Shown here: positions 1 through 6,766 of the stretch, piece by piece | Position numbering within the stretch: the stretch's first letter is position 1 | Layout of the letters: the number at the start of each line of letters is the position of its first letter | DNA from: Cupriavidus sp. U2 | Lineage (GTDB): Bacteria; Pseudomonadota; Gammaproteobacteria; Burkholderiales; Burkholderiaceae | Length of the DNA: 64,000 nucleotides | Direction: 5' to 3' | Assembly: GCF_009663685.2 (NCBI RefSeq) | Contig: NZ_RCOG02000032.1 | Span: 1,382-65,381, forward strand | The notes under the pieces: generated by a model | What the model was told of the DNA's origin: nothing | Database searches by the model: none | Seen by the model: the letters and a program-made list of their open reading frames with translations, nothing else | Program-made: the position numbers and the translations under genes

Positions 1-205
1 TGCTGGAACGCCCGCGCTTGCGCGATATCAGTCCGCCCGGCCCATCCTCCAGCAGCCGCAAAACCAGCCGCCTGACGTGCCTGGCACTGATACCCAGACG
101 CTCGGCAGCCCGCCAGCGCGCCAAATGGCCGTCCGCCACCGCCTGGATTACCTTCATGCGGTCAACTTCGCGCATGCTCATGGTCACCAATCCCTGTCCG
201 TGCAT
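1..205 (-). CDS. ISNCY-type transposase, N-terminal part (cut by window start)
   Basis: Reading the minus strand from an ATG at 205 gives an uninterrupted frame to the window edge. It starts MHGQGLVTMSMREVDRMKVI and continues with a helix-turn-helix-like segment (ERLGISARHVRRLVLRLLED) and a GPGGL(I/V)S-R-RG motif. This arrangement (short lead-in, MSMREVDR-like start, HTH, then G-GL-S-RG) is what I recognise from ISNCY-family transposases, where it forms the DNA-binding N-terminus ahead of a DDE catalytic core. The core lies outside the window, so completeness cannot be judged. An internal ATG at 181 is an alternative start. The gene points away from the provirus, as expected if the IS end lies at about position 297. 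About 68 residues are visible. Confidence 0.7.
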   Translation of the reverse strand, partial: MHGQGLVTMSMREVDRMKVIQAVADGHLARWRAAERLGISARHVRRLVLRLLEDGPGGLISRKRGRSS

Positions 206-251
206 CGCTGCCTCCCGTAGCGCCCGGCGAAGCTGGGAGCCTACGGGACAA

Positions 252-297
252 CAGAGGTGACATCTCTAATCATCGCAGAGGTGACATTACTAATAAT
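252..297. repeat. Two 22-bp direct repeats at the IS end
   Basis: CAGAGGTGACATCTCTAATC (plus AT) at 252-273 and CAGAGGTGACATTACTAATA (plus AT) at 276-297 agree at 19 of 22 positions and sit just upstream of the transposase gene. Tandem repeats of this kind at an IS terminus usually serve as transposase-binding sites and mark the end of the element, so I place the IS edge near 297. No matching opposite end is visible because the rest of the IS lies outside the window. Confidence 0.6.
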
Positions 298-310
298 GGC
301 CAACATGCGT

Positions 311-338
311 TCTAAAAATAATCTATCGAATGTGAAAT
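311..338 (+). other. Left dif-like attachment site (attL candidate)
   Basis: Layout: 11-bp XerC-side arm TCTAAAAATAA (311-321), 6-bp core TCTATC (322-327), 11-bp XerD-side arm GAATGTGAAAT (328-338). The core is identical to that of the right site at 11762-11767, and from ATAA through the XerD arm the two agree at 18 of 21 positions. The XerD arm matches the canonical TTATGTTAAAT at 8 of 11 positions, so it is degenerate, as described for attP sites of TLC-type Xer-dependent phages. The XerC arm keeps only the terminal ATAA, which fits poorly with an intact host half-site. It may have drifted, or the adjacent IS insertion may have altered it. Confidence 0.5.
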
Positions 339-358
339 GCGCATACTGGGCTGATTAT

Positions 359-734
359 GTGCGAATCGCACGCCCCATAAGGCTTTGCGGGCGATTCGAC
401 CCCTGTGCAAACCGCACACTCGCCACATGTGCAAAATGCGTCTATCCGCACTTTGCTTGCATTCAAAAATACTGATCGACATAGATAGTCCTTTGCTATT
501 CATGGCCACATTCCCATGGGGATATGGCTATCGAAAACCTGGCTAACTGGCCAGGGCAGGGGGCCTTGTGCACTTCGCACGGTCTCAGCATAGTCACTCC
601 CCATCGAATCACGTTCAAAAAAGGGGGTGTCTGTGGGCTCGTTCACGCAAATCTTTCTGCTGCTGGCCGCTATCGATGGCCTGGAACTGCTGACCGCTGG
701 TTATGCGGCGCAAGCTGCACTGTGCATTTCGCAC
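359..734. repeat. Five copies of a GTGC-N5-GCAC palindrome in the provirus leader
   Basis: Copies: GTGCGAATCGCAC (359-371, perfect around a central A), GTGCAAACCGCAC (405-417), GTGCAAAATGCGT (429-441, imperfect), GTGCACTTCGCAC (568-580) and GTGCATTTCGCAC (722-734). Four of five keep GTGC....CGCAC exactly. The cluster lies between the left att site and the first structural genes. A related GTGCATTTCCGCA lies at 11630-11642, just upstream of the HTH regulator gene. These look like operator or iteron sites for a dimeric DNA-binding protein, possibly the element's own HTH protein. The copy at 722-734 lies inside a predicted gene. Confidence 0.55.
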
Positions 735-965
735 GGGGATAATCGCGGTTATCAACGCAACCTGGATCGGGCGCAAGATGCGGTCGCCGCACTGCGACTG
801 ATTACCGACCTGCGATGCGGCAATGATAATCCCCGCATTATCAGGAATGTGATTCCCGCAAATCAAAAGTCGTATCCAGATATTACGGCCGCTGACTGGT
901 CGGAAAACGCCATTCAGCGCCTGGCAGACGATTTGCTGCGCGTCCCCCTGTTCCCCCGCATGTGA
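627..965 (+). CDS. Provirus hypothetical protein (first rightward gene)
   Basis: 112 aa from a GTG start. Unrecognised. The N-terminus (SFTQIFLLLAAIDGLELLTA) is hydrophobic, followed by a mixed helical region containing NLDRAQDAVAALRLITDLR. It ends ATGTGA, overlapping the GTG of the next gene, a coupling pattern seen throughout this element and the main argument that it is real. One copy of the GTGC-N5-GCAC palindrome lies within it, so the true start could be further downstream. By position (first gene, before the initiator) it could be an early regulatory protein, but no motif shows this. Confidence 0.45.
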   Translation: MSVGSFTQIFLLLAAIDGLELLTAGYAAQAALCISHGDNRGYQRNLDRAQDAVAALRLITDLRCGNDNPRIIRNVIPANQKSYPDITAADWSENAIQRLADDLLRVPLFPRM

Positions 966-1297
966 GCGGGGCCATGCATAGCCAATCGCCAATCCCACAA
1001 TTCGTGCAAACCGATGCCGGCCGCGATGCGCTGGCGGAACTGCGCGCGATGACGACAAGCGAGCCGGACCCGTTCGGCCGCACCTGGAATCTCCACATTG
1101 ACCCGCGCGAACGACGCTTCTGGATTCGCGCGGCCTATCCCAACGTCACCGTCGGCACTGTGCATTCGCTGGCGGCCCAATCGTGGCGCGCGCTGCAAGT
1201 CAGCGAGCGCGCCGCCATCAAATCAGCCGTGCGACGCGTCGCCAGTCGTGCCGCGCTGCTGCTCTCCGATCCACTGGCAACCGAAGAGGAAAACTGA
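962..1297 (+). CDS. Provirus hypothetical protein
   Basis: 111 aa starting at a GTG that overlaps the preceding stop (GTGA); an ATG at 974 is the alternative. Unrecognised. Charged and probably soluble, with a compact region containing FGRTWNLHIDPRERRFWIRA, then VHSLAAQSWRALQVSERAAI and an acidic C-terminus. It sits in the early segment upstream of the replication initiator, with a GAGGA Shine-Dalgarno for the next gene inside its 3' end. Together with the gene before it, it fills the place where PM2 has its early regulatory genes, but no DNA-binding motif is evident. Confidence 0.5.
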   Translation: MSGAMHSQSPIPQFVQTDAGRDALAELRAMTTSEPDPFGRTWNLHIDPRERRFWIRAAYPNVTVGTVHSLAAQSWRALQVSERAAIKSAVRRVASRAALLLSDPLATEEEN

Positions 1298-1298
1298 A

Positions 1299-1469
1299 AT
1301 GCAACCCTGGGACCAAGTGAAGGTTGTTTCCGATGGCCACCCGCGCGACGGTACGGCCGGTTTCGTGATCGCCGTAGACAAGTCGGGCGAGCGCGTGACC
1401 GTTCGCATGGATGAAGACGGCAGCGCCGTCGCATTCAGCGCCGACCAACTCAAGCTGCTGGGCCGCTAA
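1299..1469 (+). CDS. Small KOW/SH3-like protein A
   Basis: 56 aa from the ATG at 1299, preceded by GAGGA. The sequence has the pattern of a small SH3-like (KOW-type) beta-barrel: DQVKVV, DGTAGFVIAVD, GERVTVRMD, then AFSADQLKLL. It resembles the next gene product, which is also a 60-residue barrel of the form VGDRVRV...GWTGTV...GYVEV...FEQLEKL. Such domains bind nucleic acid or proteins in other contexts; a role in replication or transcription here is a guess from position next to the initiator. A longer in-frame start at 1098 would overlap the previous gene and is unlikely. Confidence 0.55.
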   Translation: MQPWDQVKVVSDGHPRDGTAGFVIAVDKSGERVTVRMDEDGSAVAFSADQLKLLGR

Positions 1470-1472
1470 GCC

Positions 1473-1664
1473 ATGTCCGCCGCGCTGCTACTTGTGGGCG
1501 ACCGCGTGCGAGTGCGCGCGGCTGACGACTTCTATGCATACATCGACGGCTGGACCGGAACGGTGCATGGATACAAGTCCGGGTACGTCGAGGTGCATTG
1601 CACGGGCGATGCTGGCCAGCCCCTGGAATTCCTCGTTCCTTTCGAGCAACTGGAAAAGCTGTGA
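1473..1664 (+). CDS. Small KOW/SH3-like protein B
   Basis: 63 aa, ATG three bases after the preceding stop. Segments VGDRVRVRAADD, DGWTGTVHGYKSGYVEVHC and a C-terminal PFEQLEKL give the spacing of a KOW/SH3-like barrel and parallel the preceding protein, so the two may be a tandem duplication. The stop TGA overlaps the GTG start of the initiator gene (GTGA at 1661-1664), implying translational coupling to replication-protein synthesis. No catalytic residues are visible. Confidence 0.55.
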   Translation: MSAALLLVGDRVRVRAADDFYAYIDGWTGTVHGYKSGYVEVHCTGDAGQPLEFLVPFEQLEKL

Positions 1665-3526
1665 TCCTCTCCGACTATCAACGCATCCATGACGCAACGC
1701 GCGGCCTGCCGGCCGCCTGGCGCAAACGTCTGTGGGCGCGGGTGGAGTCGAAAGTAGGGGGCTACGGGCCGCGTGCGAAGTTCGTGGGCGGCGCCGTGGC
1801 GTATCAAGCCAAGTCGGAAATTGAGCGCGCGGCTGCCAAGCTGGCCAACGTGCGCGTGCCCCTGGACGCCAGGGATGCCGATATCTGCGCCAGGGCAGAC
1901 GCCATGGCGCGCTGGTGCATGAGCCTGGGGCCGACCATCCAGCCGGAGCGCCCGCGCGTCGTCGCGGTGACGCTGACCGACCGGCCGGCGCACCTGGGCA
2001 CCACGCCGCGCGAGGCGGCGCCTGAACTGTGCGGGCCGCCCGCGTTCTGGCCGCGCCTGGCCGCGAAAATGTGCGACGTGGCCACTAGCCAGGGCGTGGA
2101 ACCCCCGCCGATCCGCAAGGGCGCCCGCTCGCAGTGCGCGCGGCTCATGTGCCCATTGTGGTGGCGCCGGGGTCTGCGCAAGGCGCACGCGCGCCAGGTG
2201 GAGGGCGCCGCCATTGCGCTGGGCTTCGTGCACAAGCAAGCGGAACGCTACGTCTCTGACGAATCGCACCGCAGGCGCCAGCAACAGAACCGACGCAACG
2301 CGGCCACCCTGGCGCGCACGATTGCGACCAACGAACACAACCAAGAATTCACCCTGGCGGAACTGGCCGCCAAGGGCACGGCCAACAAGGCCATCCGGAG
2401 GGCGGAATTGATGACGCGCATTGCCGGCTTTGAGCGCATCGCGCAGGAATTGGGGCACGCGGGCTCTTTCATCACGATCACGTGCCCGGCGCGCATGCAC
2501 CGCTGGCGCACCGTCAACGGCGGCCGGGTGATCGAGAACCCGAAGTATGACGGCACGTTGCCGCGCGAGGCGCAGCAATACCTGTCGAAGCTGTGGGCCA
2601 GGGCGCGCGCCAAGCTCGCCCGCGAACAGATCCAGCTCTACGGTTTTCGTATTGCAGAACCTCAGCATGACGGCACGCCGCACTGGCACTGCCTGTTTTT
2701 CCACGCGCCGGAACATGCGCGGCGCCTGGAAGAAGTCGTGCGCCATTACGCGCTGCAAGACTCGCCGGATGAGCGGGGGGCGCATGCGAAGCGCGTGGAC
2801 TTCCGCGCCATCGATTGGGAAAAGGGCAGCGCGGCGGGCTACATCGCCAAGTACGTGGCGAAGAATATCGACGGCTGCGGCCTGGAAACCGATATCACGG
2901 GCGAACCGATCATGACGGTTCCGCAGCGCGTCGAAGCCTGGGCCGCGACCTGGGGCATTCGCCAATTCCAGCAAGTGGGCGGGCCGCCCGTGACGGTCTG
3001 GCGCGAACTGCGCCGCGTCAAGGCGCTGCCCGACAACGCGCCGGCATCGCTGCGTGACGCGCATACGGCTGTGAACCGTGACGACACGGAAGGCGCAGAG
3101 CGCGCGGCCGATTGGGCGGCCTACGTGAAGGCGCAGGGCGGCGTCTTCTGCGGACGTGGCTATGTGGTGCGCCTGGACACCATCGAGCAAGACGGCGCCG
3201 GCCGCTATGGCGACGGCATGGCCAATGCCACCGTGGGCGTGTGGGCCTGGGGCATCGAGCGCGTGACCGATGGCATTGCGACCATGCGCAGCGTGCGCGT
3301 GGCGGTGGCCAGCGCGCGCTATGACTGGACCATTACGCAGGGCGCCCGTGGCGACCTGGGGGCGCTGATGCCCAAAGGTTTGGCTTTTGACGTTGCGCGG
3401 CTCGCCGCGCCTTGGACCCGTGTCTCTAACTGTACGGACGCGCGCCCCTGGTGGGAGCGCGCAAACGTCGAAGACCCGGACGAATCGCTTTTTCCGCATC
3501 TCTATCAATCCTGGGGGACCGCATGA
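1661..3526 (+). CDS. HUH rolling-circle replication initiator (PM2 P12 / P2 gpA type)
   Basis: 621 aa from the overlapping GTG at 1661; the longer frame to 1598 would overlap the upstream gene. The HUH metal-binding motif is at H341-W-H343 in the context DGTPHWHCLFFHAPEH. The tyrosine motif is Y394-I-A-K-Y398 followed by VAKN, i.e. two tyrosines four residues apart as in the phiX174 gpA / P2 gpA / PM2 P12 superfamily of nicking-joining enzymes. An upstream Cys cluster (QCARLMCPLWWRRGL) is also typical of gpA-like proteins. Family knowledge: these enzymes nick the plus-strand origin, stay covalently bound via tyrosine and drive rolling-circle replication. The length is close to PM2 P12. The next gene starts inside its stop codon (ATGA). 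Confidence 0.88.
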   Translation: MILSDYQRIHDATRGLPAAWRKRLWARVESKVGGYGPRAKFVGGAVAYQAKSEIERAAAKLANVRVPLDARDADICARADAMARWCMSLGPTIQPERPRVVAVTLTDRPAHLGTTPREAAPELCGPPAFWPRLAAKMCDVATSQGVEPPPIRKGARSQCARLMCPLWWRRGLRKAHARQVEGAAIALGFVHKQAERYVSDESHRRRQQQNRRNAATLARTIATNEHNQEFTLAELAAKGTANKAIRRAELMTRIAGFERIAQELGHAGSFITITCPARMHRWRTVNGGRVIENPKYDGTLPREAQQYLSKLWARARAKLAREQIQLYGFRIAEPQHDGTPHWHCLFFHAPEHARRLEEVVRHYALQDSPDERGAHAKRVDFRAIDWEKGSAAGYIAKYVAKNIDGCGLETDITGEPIMTVPQRVEAWAATWGIRQFQQVGGPPVTVWRELRRVKALPDNAPASLRDAHTAVNRDDTEGAERAADWAAYVKAQGGVFCGRGYVVRLDTIEQDGAGRYGDGMANATVGVWAWGIERVTDGIATMRSVRVAVASARYDWTITQGARGDLGALMPKGLAFDVARLAAPWTRVSNCTDARPWWERANVEDPDESLFPHLYQSWGTA

Positions 3527-3687
3527 CGGAACTGGAAACGCGACTGGCGGCGATGCGCCAGGAATACGAAAAGCTGCCGGCACTGGTCAAGATGCAGGGC
3601 GGCAAGTTCTTCGGTGAGTGGCTGGCGTTCGCGTCGGCTGTGCAGGCTGAGGCGGCCGAACTGCGTCGCCTGATCGCGGAGGGCTGA
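3523..3687 (+). CDS. Small provirus protein downstream of the initiator
   Basis: 54 aa; its ATG overlaps the initiator's TGA. Predicted almost wholly helical with heptad-like spacing (TELETRLAAMRQEYEKL... AVQAEAAELRRLIAEG), suggesting a short coiled coil split by GGKFFGEW. I do not recognise a family. Tight coupling to the initiator suggests co-translation. It could be an accessory replication factor or a dimeric regulator, but neither is shown by the sequence. Confidence 0.55.
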   Translation: MTELETRLAAMRQEYEKLPALVKMQGGKFFGEWLAFASAVQAEAAELRRLIAEG

Positions 3688-3690
3688 CCC

Positions 3691-3969
3691 GTGGCCATTC
3701 GTCCGAAAACACAAATCGGCACGATTCCGTGCCTGTGCTGTGGGCAAACCGTACCCGTCAAAGAGGCGGAAAACGGGACCATCAATCTGTCGTGCCAATG
3801 GTGCGATTTCCCGGCCTACGCGAAAAAGGGCACGGAGGCGCATCGCCGCATCCTGGCCAACGTGAAGCGGCCGGAACCCGTGGCGGCGCCGGTGGCGGCG
3901 CCCGCGGCTAACACCGTCCCAGCGCCGACACCGGCGCCGGCTCGCAAACCTTCCGGACTCATGTTCTGA
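3691..3969 (+). CDS. Zinc-ribbon protein with Pro/Ala-rich tail
   Basis: 92 aa from GTG at 3691. Residues 10-45 hold two Cys pairs, CLCCG and CQWC about 20 residues apart, forming a likely zinc ribbon. The C-terminal third is a Pro/Ala linker (EPVAAPVAAPAANTVPAPTP) ending KPSGLMF. Small zinc ribbons in phage early regions often act in DNA or RNA binding; the function here is unknown. It is followed two bases later by the next ATG. A 60-aa overlapping frame at 3729 is a shadow. Confidence 0.6.
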   Translation: MAIRPKTQIGTIPCLCCGQTVPVKEAENGTINLSCQWCDFPAYAKKGTEAHRRILANVKRPEPVAAPVAAPAANTVPAPTPAPARKPSGLMF

Positions 3970-3971
3970 CC

Positions 3972-4475
3972 ATGGACAAAGACAACGTACCCGAAAACCT
4001 GGAACTGGCCGGCCTGCAAGGGCTGGCCGCCGAAGTCGATGGCCAGGCCGCCACCGTGGCCGCGCCGGGGGACCCCAACGCGCCGGAACTGCCGGCGCCG
4101 GGTCCCGACTATGGCGCGGGCGCACGCCAGACCGTCGATATGTTCGGCGCGCTGGCCGTGGGCTTCGTGCCGGAGGCCGCGCCGCTGTGGGGCGATGACA
4201 CCAAGGCGCGCATGTCCGCCAGCCTAGCGCCCGTGTTCGAAAAATACGGCTGGGACATGGCCGGGGCCATGCCGTGCGAACTGGTGGCAATCGTGACGTG
4301 CGGGCCGGTGCTGTGGCAAACCTCGCGCCTGGTGGCGGCCAAGGTGGAGGCGGCCAAGGCGCAGGCGGCGGCGACCCGTGGCCAGTCGGCCAGCACACTG
4401 CAAGCGGCGGACGTGATCGACCCGGCCGAAAAGCCGGAGGGTAGCGTCCACCCGCAAATGGCGCTCTACAAATGA
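3972..4475 (+). CDS. Provirus hypothetical protein upstream of the packaging ATPase
   Basis: 167 aa. The N-terminus is acidic and rich in Ala/Pro/Gly. Residues 50-130 form a more structured part (TVDMFGALAVGFVPEAAPLW; MPCELVAIVTCGPVLWQTSR) that includes a moderately hydrophobic stretch of about 18 residues; the C-terminus is Ala-rich and charged. The stop overlaps the ATPase ATG (ATGA at 4472-4475), so the two proteins are probably made in a fixed ratio. It could be a membrane-associated partner of the ATPase or a minor virion protein. I do not recognise a family. Confidence 0.55.
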   Translation: MDKDNVPENLELAGLQGLAAEVDGQAATVAAPGDPNAPELPAPGPDYGAGARQTVDMFGALAVGFVPEAAPLWGDDTKARMSASLAPVFEKYGWDMAGAMPCELVAIVTCGPVLWQTSRLVAAKVEAAKAQAAATRGQSASTLQAADVIDPAEKPEGSVHPQMALYK

Positions 4476-5218
4476 GGTTGCGCCCCGCTGATGCGCCAGG
4501 CGCGGGCGTTGCCAACCGCGCCAATATCCTGGGCTATATCGGATCGACCGGGGCGGGCAAGTCCGCCAGCCTCAAGGCGGCGTTGCGCGAGGCGCGGCAC
4601 GCTCGCGTGCTGATATGGGACCCGCAGGACGAATACGGCCACCTGGCCGGCCAGGCAACGGGCGCCGTTGGGCGTCTGCTGGAACTGGTGCAGGCGGCGG
4701 GGCGCGGGCCGTTCTGCATTCGCTTTCAGCCATCGTCCGACCTGAAAACGGCCGCGAAGCAATTCGACGCCTTCTGCCGCATCGCGTACGCGGCGGGGCA
4801 CTGCGCCGTGGTCGCGGAAGAACTGGCCTTCGTCACGTCCGCCAGCAAGGCGCCGCCTGGCTGGTCCCTGCTCAACCTCAAGGGCCGCCACAAGGGACTG
4901 ACCATCTACGGCACCACGCAGCGGCCGGCGCGCGTGGACAAGGACTTTTTCGGGAACTGCACACGCATCCGATGCGGGCGCCTCAACTACGCCACCGACC
5001 AAAAGACCATGGCGGACGTGATCGGGGTGCCGGTGGAAGCCATCGGGGCGCTGCTGCCGTTGCAATACCTGGAAAAAGACATGGCCACCGGTAACGTGGT
5101 GTGGGGGGTGGTCAACCCAACGGGGCGCCAGGCACCGGCTAAACCGTGGCCAGGGAGCAACGCGCAGACCCCGGAAACCGGGCCGCCAGCGAAAAAAAAG
5201 CGGGTGGCCAGGGCGTAG
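4472..5218 (+). CDS. FtsK/HerA-like genome-packaging ATPase (PM2 P9-like)
   Basis: 248 aa. Walker A is G24-STGAGKS31; Walker B is CAVVAEE with E116/E117; a conserved Gln-containing strand follows (YGTTQRP). The small size and organisation match the packaging ATPases of membrane-containing double-jelly-roll viruses (PM2 P9, PRD1 P9), a subgroup of the FtsK/HerA superfamily that fuels DNA entry into the preformed capsid. The C-terminus is basic (AKKKRVARA). It is the last gene before an intrinsic terminator at 5235, which separates the replication/packaging block from the virion block. A Zot-like assembly protein of filamentous phages is a distant alternative, disfavoured by the capsid gene next door. 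Confidence 0.8.
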   Translation: MRLRPADAPGAGVANRANILGYIGSTGAGKSASLKAALREARHARVLIWDPQDEYGHLAGQATGAVGRLLELVQAAGRGPFCIRFQPSSDLKTAAKQFDAFCRIAYAAGHCAVVAEELAFVTSASKAPPGWSLLNLKGRHKGLTIYGTTQRPARVDKDFFGNCTRIRCGRLNYATDQKTMADVIGVPVEAIGALLPLQYLEKDMATGNVVWGVVNPTGRQAPAKPWPGSNAQTPETGPPAKKKRVARA

Positions 5219-5234
5219 GGTAGGGGTGGCTATG

Positions 5235-5268
5235 GAAACGCGGCTTATGGCCGCGTTTCTTCGTTTTT
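5235..5268 (+). terminator. Intrinsic terminator after the packaging ATPase
   Basis: A perfect 10-bp stem GAAACGCGGC / GCCGCGTTTC with loop TTATG, followed by TTCGTTTTT. It lies 16 bp after the ATPase stop and 76 bp before the first virion gene, so the capsid block probably has its own promoter or depends on read-through. Confidence 0.8.
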
Positions 5269-5344
5269 GGCGGGTGCGTCCGTAGGCTTCGAATCTGTGC
5301 GCGGGGGGCCGCGTTCATTCCAACCTGTTACCGGAGATCGCACC

Positions 5345-5464
5345 GTGTCGAATCCCTATGTGAAGTCCTACATCACGTTCATCGCCTTCCTGGCCGTCAC
5401 CAAGATCGTGGTGGCGCCCATCGTGCAAAACCTGAACGTGCCGCTCCTGAAGGACGTGCTCTAA
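5345..5464 (+). CDS. Small virion-type membrane protein upstream of the capsid gene
   Basis: 39 aa from a GTG preceded by GGAG (CCGGAGATCGCACC). One central hydrophobic segment (YITFIAFLAVTKIVVAPIV) predicts a single membrane span. The in-frame start at 5267 lacks a good ribosome site. PM2-type virions carry several tiny membrane proteins in their internal lipid bilayer; a protein of this type just before the major capsid gene fits that role. No sequence motif proves it. Confidence 0.6.
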   Translation: MSNPYVKSYITFIAFLAVTKIVVAPIVQNLNVPLLKDVL

Positions 5465-5508
5465 GCACGCGCCAGGCTCCCCTCGCAACCTTTCGGAGAT
5501 ACGCGTAA

Positions 5509-6303
5509 ATGCTGCTCGTCAAAAACCTGCCGTTCACCAACGTTGTGGCCAACGGCATCGCCACCGCAAGCCTGCCCATCGGCATGAGCTACAACAAGAT
5601 CATTCTTGCGCTCGGCGGCACCACGTTCACCAAGTCCATGATTACGGATATCAAGGTCCGTCTGAATGGCAAGGTGATTTTCCAGAACACCGGCTCCCGC
5701 CTGGACCTGCAAAACCAGTATCGAGGCCTGGCCGCCAACGCCGCGTTCCTGACCATCGATTTCACGGAACCGCGCGCCAAGCTCATGAAAGAGCAATTCC
5801 TGGGCAACCTGAACACCGCGCAAGGTGTCTCGTCGTTGACCCTGGAAGTCACCATTGCGGGTGCCACCGCGCCGACCCTGGACAGCTATGCGGAACTGGG
5901 GCCGCCGCAACCGCTGGGCGTGATCGCCAAGCAAATCCCGTTCACGACCTCGTTCGGTGGCGCCGGTAAGTTCCCGTTCAAGCTGATCGACCTGGCCAAC
6001 CGTGGCGCCGTCATCAAGCGTGTGCACTTCGCGCACGGCGGCAACATCACGGCGCTGGAAGTGAAGAAAAACGGCGTGGTGATCCATGACAACGTGCTGA
6101 CGGCGGTGAACGCCTTCTGGCAGAACGAATACCAGAAGACAGCGCAGACCAACCTGTACACGTACGACCCGTGCGCAGACAACAACTACAGCAACGCCAT
6201 CGTGACGGCGGATATGGTGTCGTTGGAGTTCAACCCGACGCTGGGCGCTGCCGACACGGTAACCGCCGTGATCGAAACCCTGGACCTGCTCAGCAACATG
6301 TAA
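5509..6303 (+). CDS. Major capsid protein, double jelly-roll, PM2 P2-like
   Basis: 264 aa (PM2 P2 is 269). ATG preceded by GGAGATACGCGTAA. The N-terminal part shows the order ANGIATASLPIGMSY, then KIILALGG, then MITDIKVRLNGKVIF. From memory this parallels the first jelly roll of PM2 P2, which has LPIGQTY followed by a VRVELDG strand. A second similar beta-rich half starts near residue 140, with FPFKLIDLANRG, KRVHFAHGGNITALEVKKNG and a C-terminal DTVTAVIETLDLL strand. Two consecutive beta sandwiches in about 260 residues are the hallmark of the double-jelly-roll lineage, whose trimers tile an icosahedral shell over an internal membrane. It starts the virion gene block. A structure prediction would settle the fold. 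Confidence 0.82.
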   Translation: MLLVKNLPFTNVVANGIATASLPIGMSYNKIILALGGTTFTKSMITDIKVRLNGKVIFQNTGSRLDLQNQYRGLAANAAFLTIDFTEPRAKLMKEQFLGNLNTAQGVSSLTLEVTIAGATAPTLDSYAELGPPQPLGVIAKQIPFTTSFGGAGKFPFKLIDLANRGAVIKRVHFAHGGNITALEVKKNGVVIHDNVLTAVNAFWQNEYQKTAQTNLYTYDPCADNNYSNAIVTADMVSLEFNPTLGAADTVTAVIETLDLLSNM

Positions 6304-6363
6304 GGGCGGGGCGCGGCGCCGCATGGGGCGCCGCGCTGGGTTTCAACGCAACGGGAGTGTGCA

Positions 6364-6762
6364 ATGTTCGATTGGTTCGAACCATCCGATTATGTGGGCT
6401 CGGGCGGTGAAACGGGCGGTTCGCCCGACTCGCTGATGCCGACCGTGGGGCCGCAGTCTGACGGCACGGTCAACGCGCCGGCCGCCGCGCAACCCAACAA
6501 CCAACCGTGGGGCGCGGGCGGCACGTCCGTTGGCAATTACACGGGCCAGGTGCTGGACGTGCTCAAGTTCGGCGTGGGCGTGTGGCAACAGGACGCGGCG
6601 CGCCAGGACTTCTACGATTACAAGCGATTCGAGGCGACCAATGGCGGCCTGTTCCGTCAAGGTGCCTATGCGGGCTATGCGCAGACGCCGCTGTCGAATC
6701 GTGGCATTACGCTGGCCGCGCTGATCCTGGGCGGGCTGTTGCTGGTCAAACTGGCGGACTGA
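6364..6762 (+). CDS. Virion-type protein with C-terminal membrane anchor
   Basis: 132 aa; ATG follows a GGGAG ribosome site. Residues 1-55 are low-complexity Gly/Ser/Asn/Pro (SGGETGGSPDSL, NQPWGAGGTSVGNYTG). The middle part is aromatic-rich (QQDAARQDFYDYKRFEATNGG). The last 22 residues (ITLAALILGGLLLVKLAD) are a single membrane span ending at the C-terminus. Disordered N-terminus plus C-terminal anchor recurs in three adjacent genes and suggests proteins seated in the virion membrane facing the capsid. Unrecognised by family. Confidence 0.6.
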   Translation: MFDWFEPSDYVGSGGETGGSPDSLMPTVGPQSDGTVNAPAAAQPNNQPWGAGGTSVGNYTGQVLDVLKFGVGVWQQDAARQDFYDYKRFEATNGGLFRQGAYAGYAQTPLSNRGITLAALILGGLLLVKLAD

Positions 6763-6766
6763 GGCA

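Noticed and set aside
524..742. 72-codon plus-strand frame in the provirus leader
   Set aside because: No ribosome site, overlaps a better-supported gene and runs through operator-like palindromes.
1532..3583. 683-codon minus-strand open frame opposite the initiator gene
   Set aside because: Arg/His/Pro-rich shadow of a high-GC gene with clear HUH motifs on the other strand.
4472..5218. Filamentous-phage Zot/gpI protein instead of a packaging ATPase
   Set aside because: No transmembrane segment typical of Zot, no filamentous coat or adsorption genes, and a double-jelly-roll capsid gene follows.
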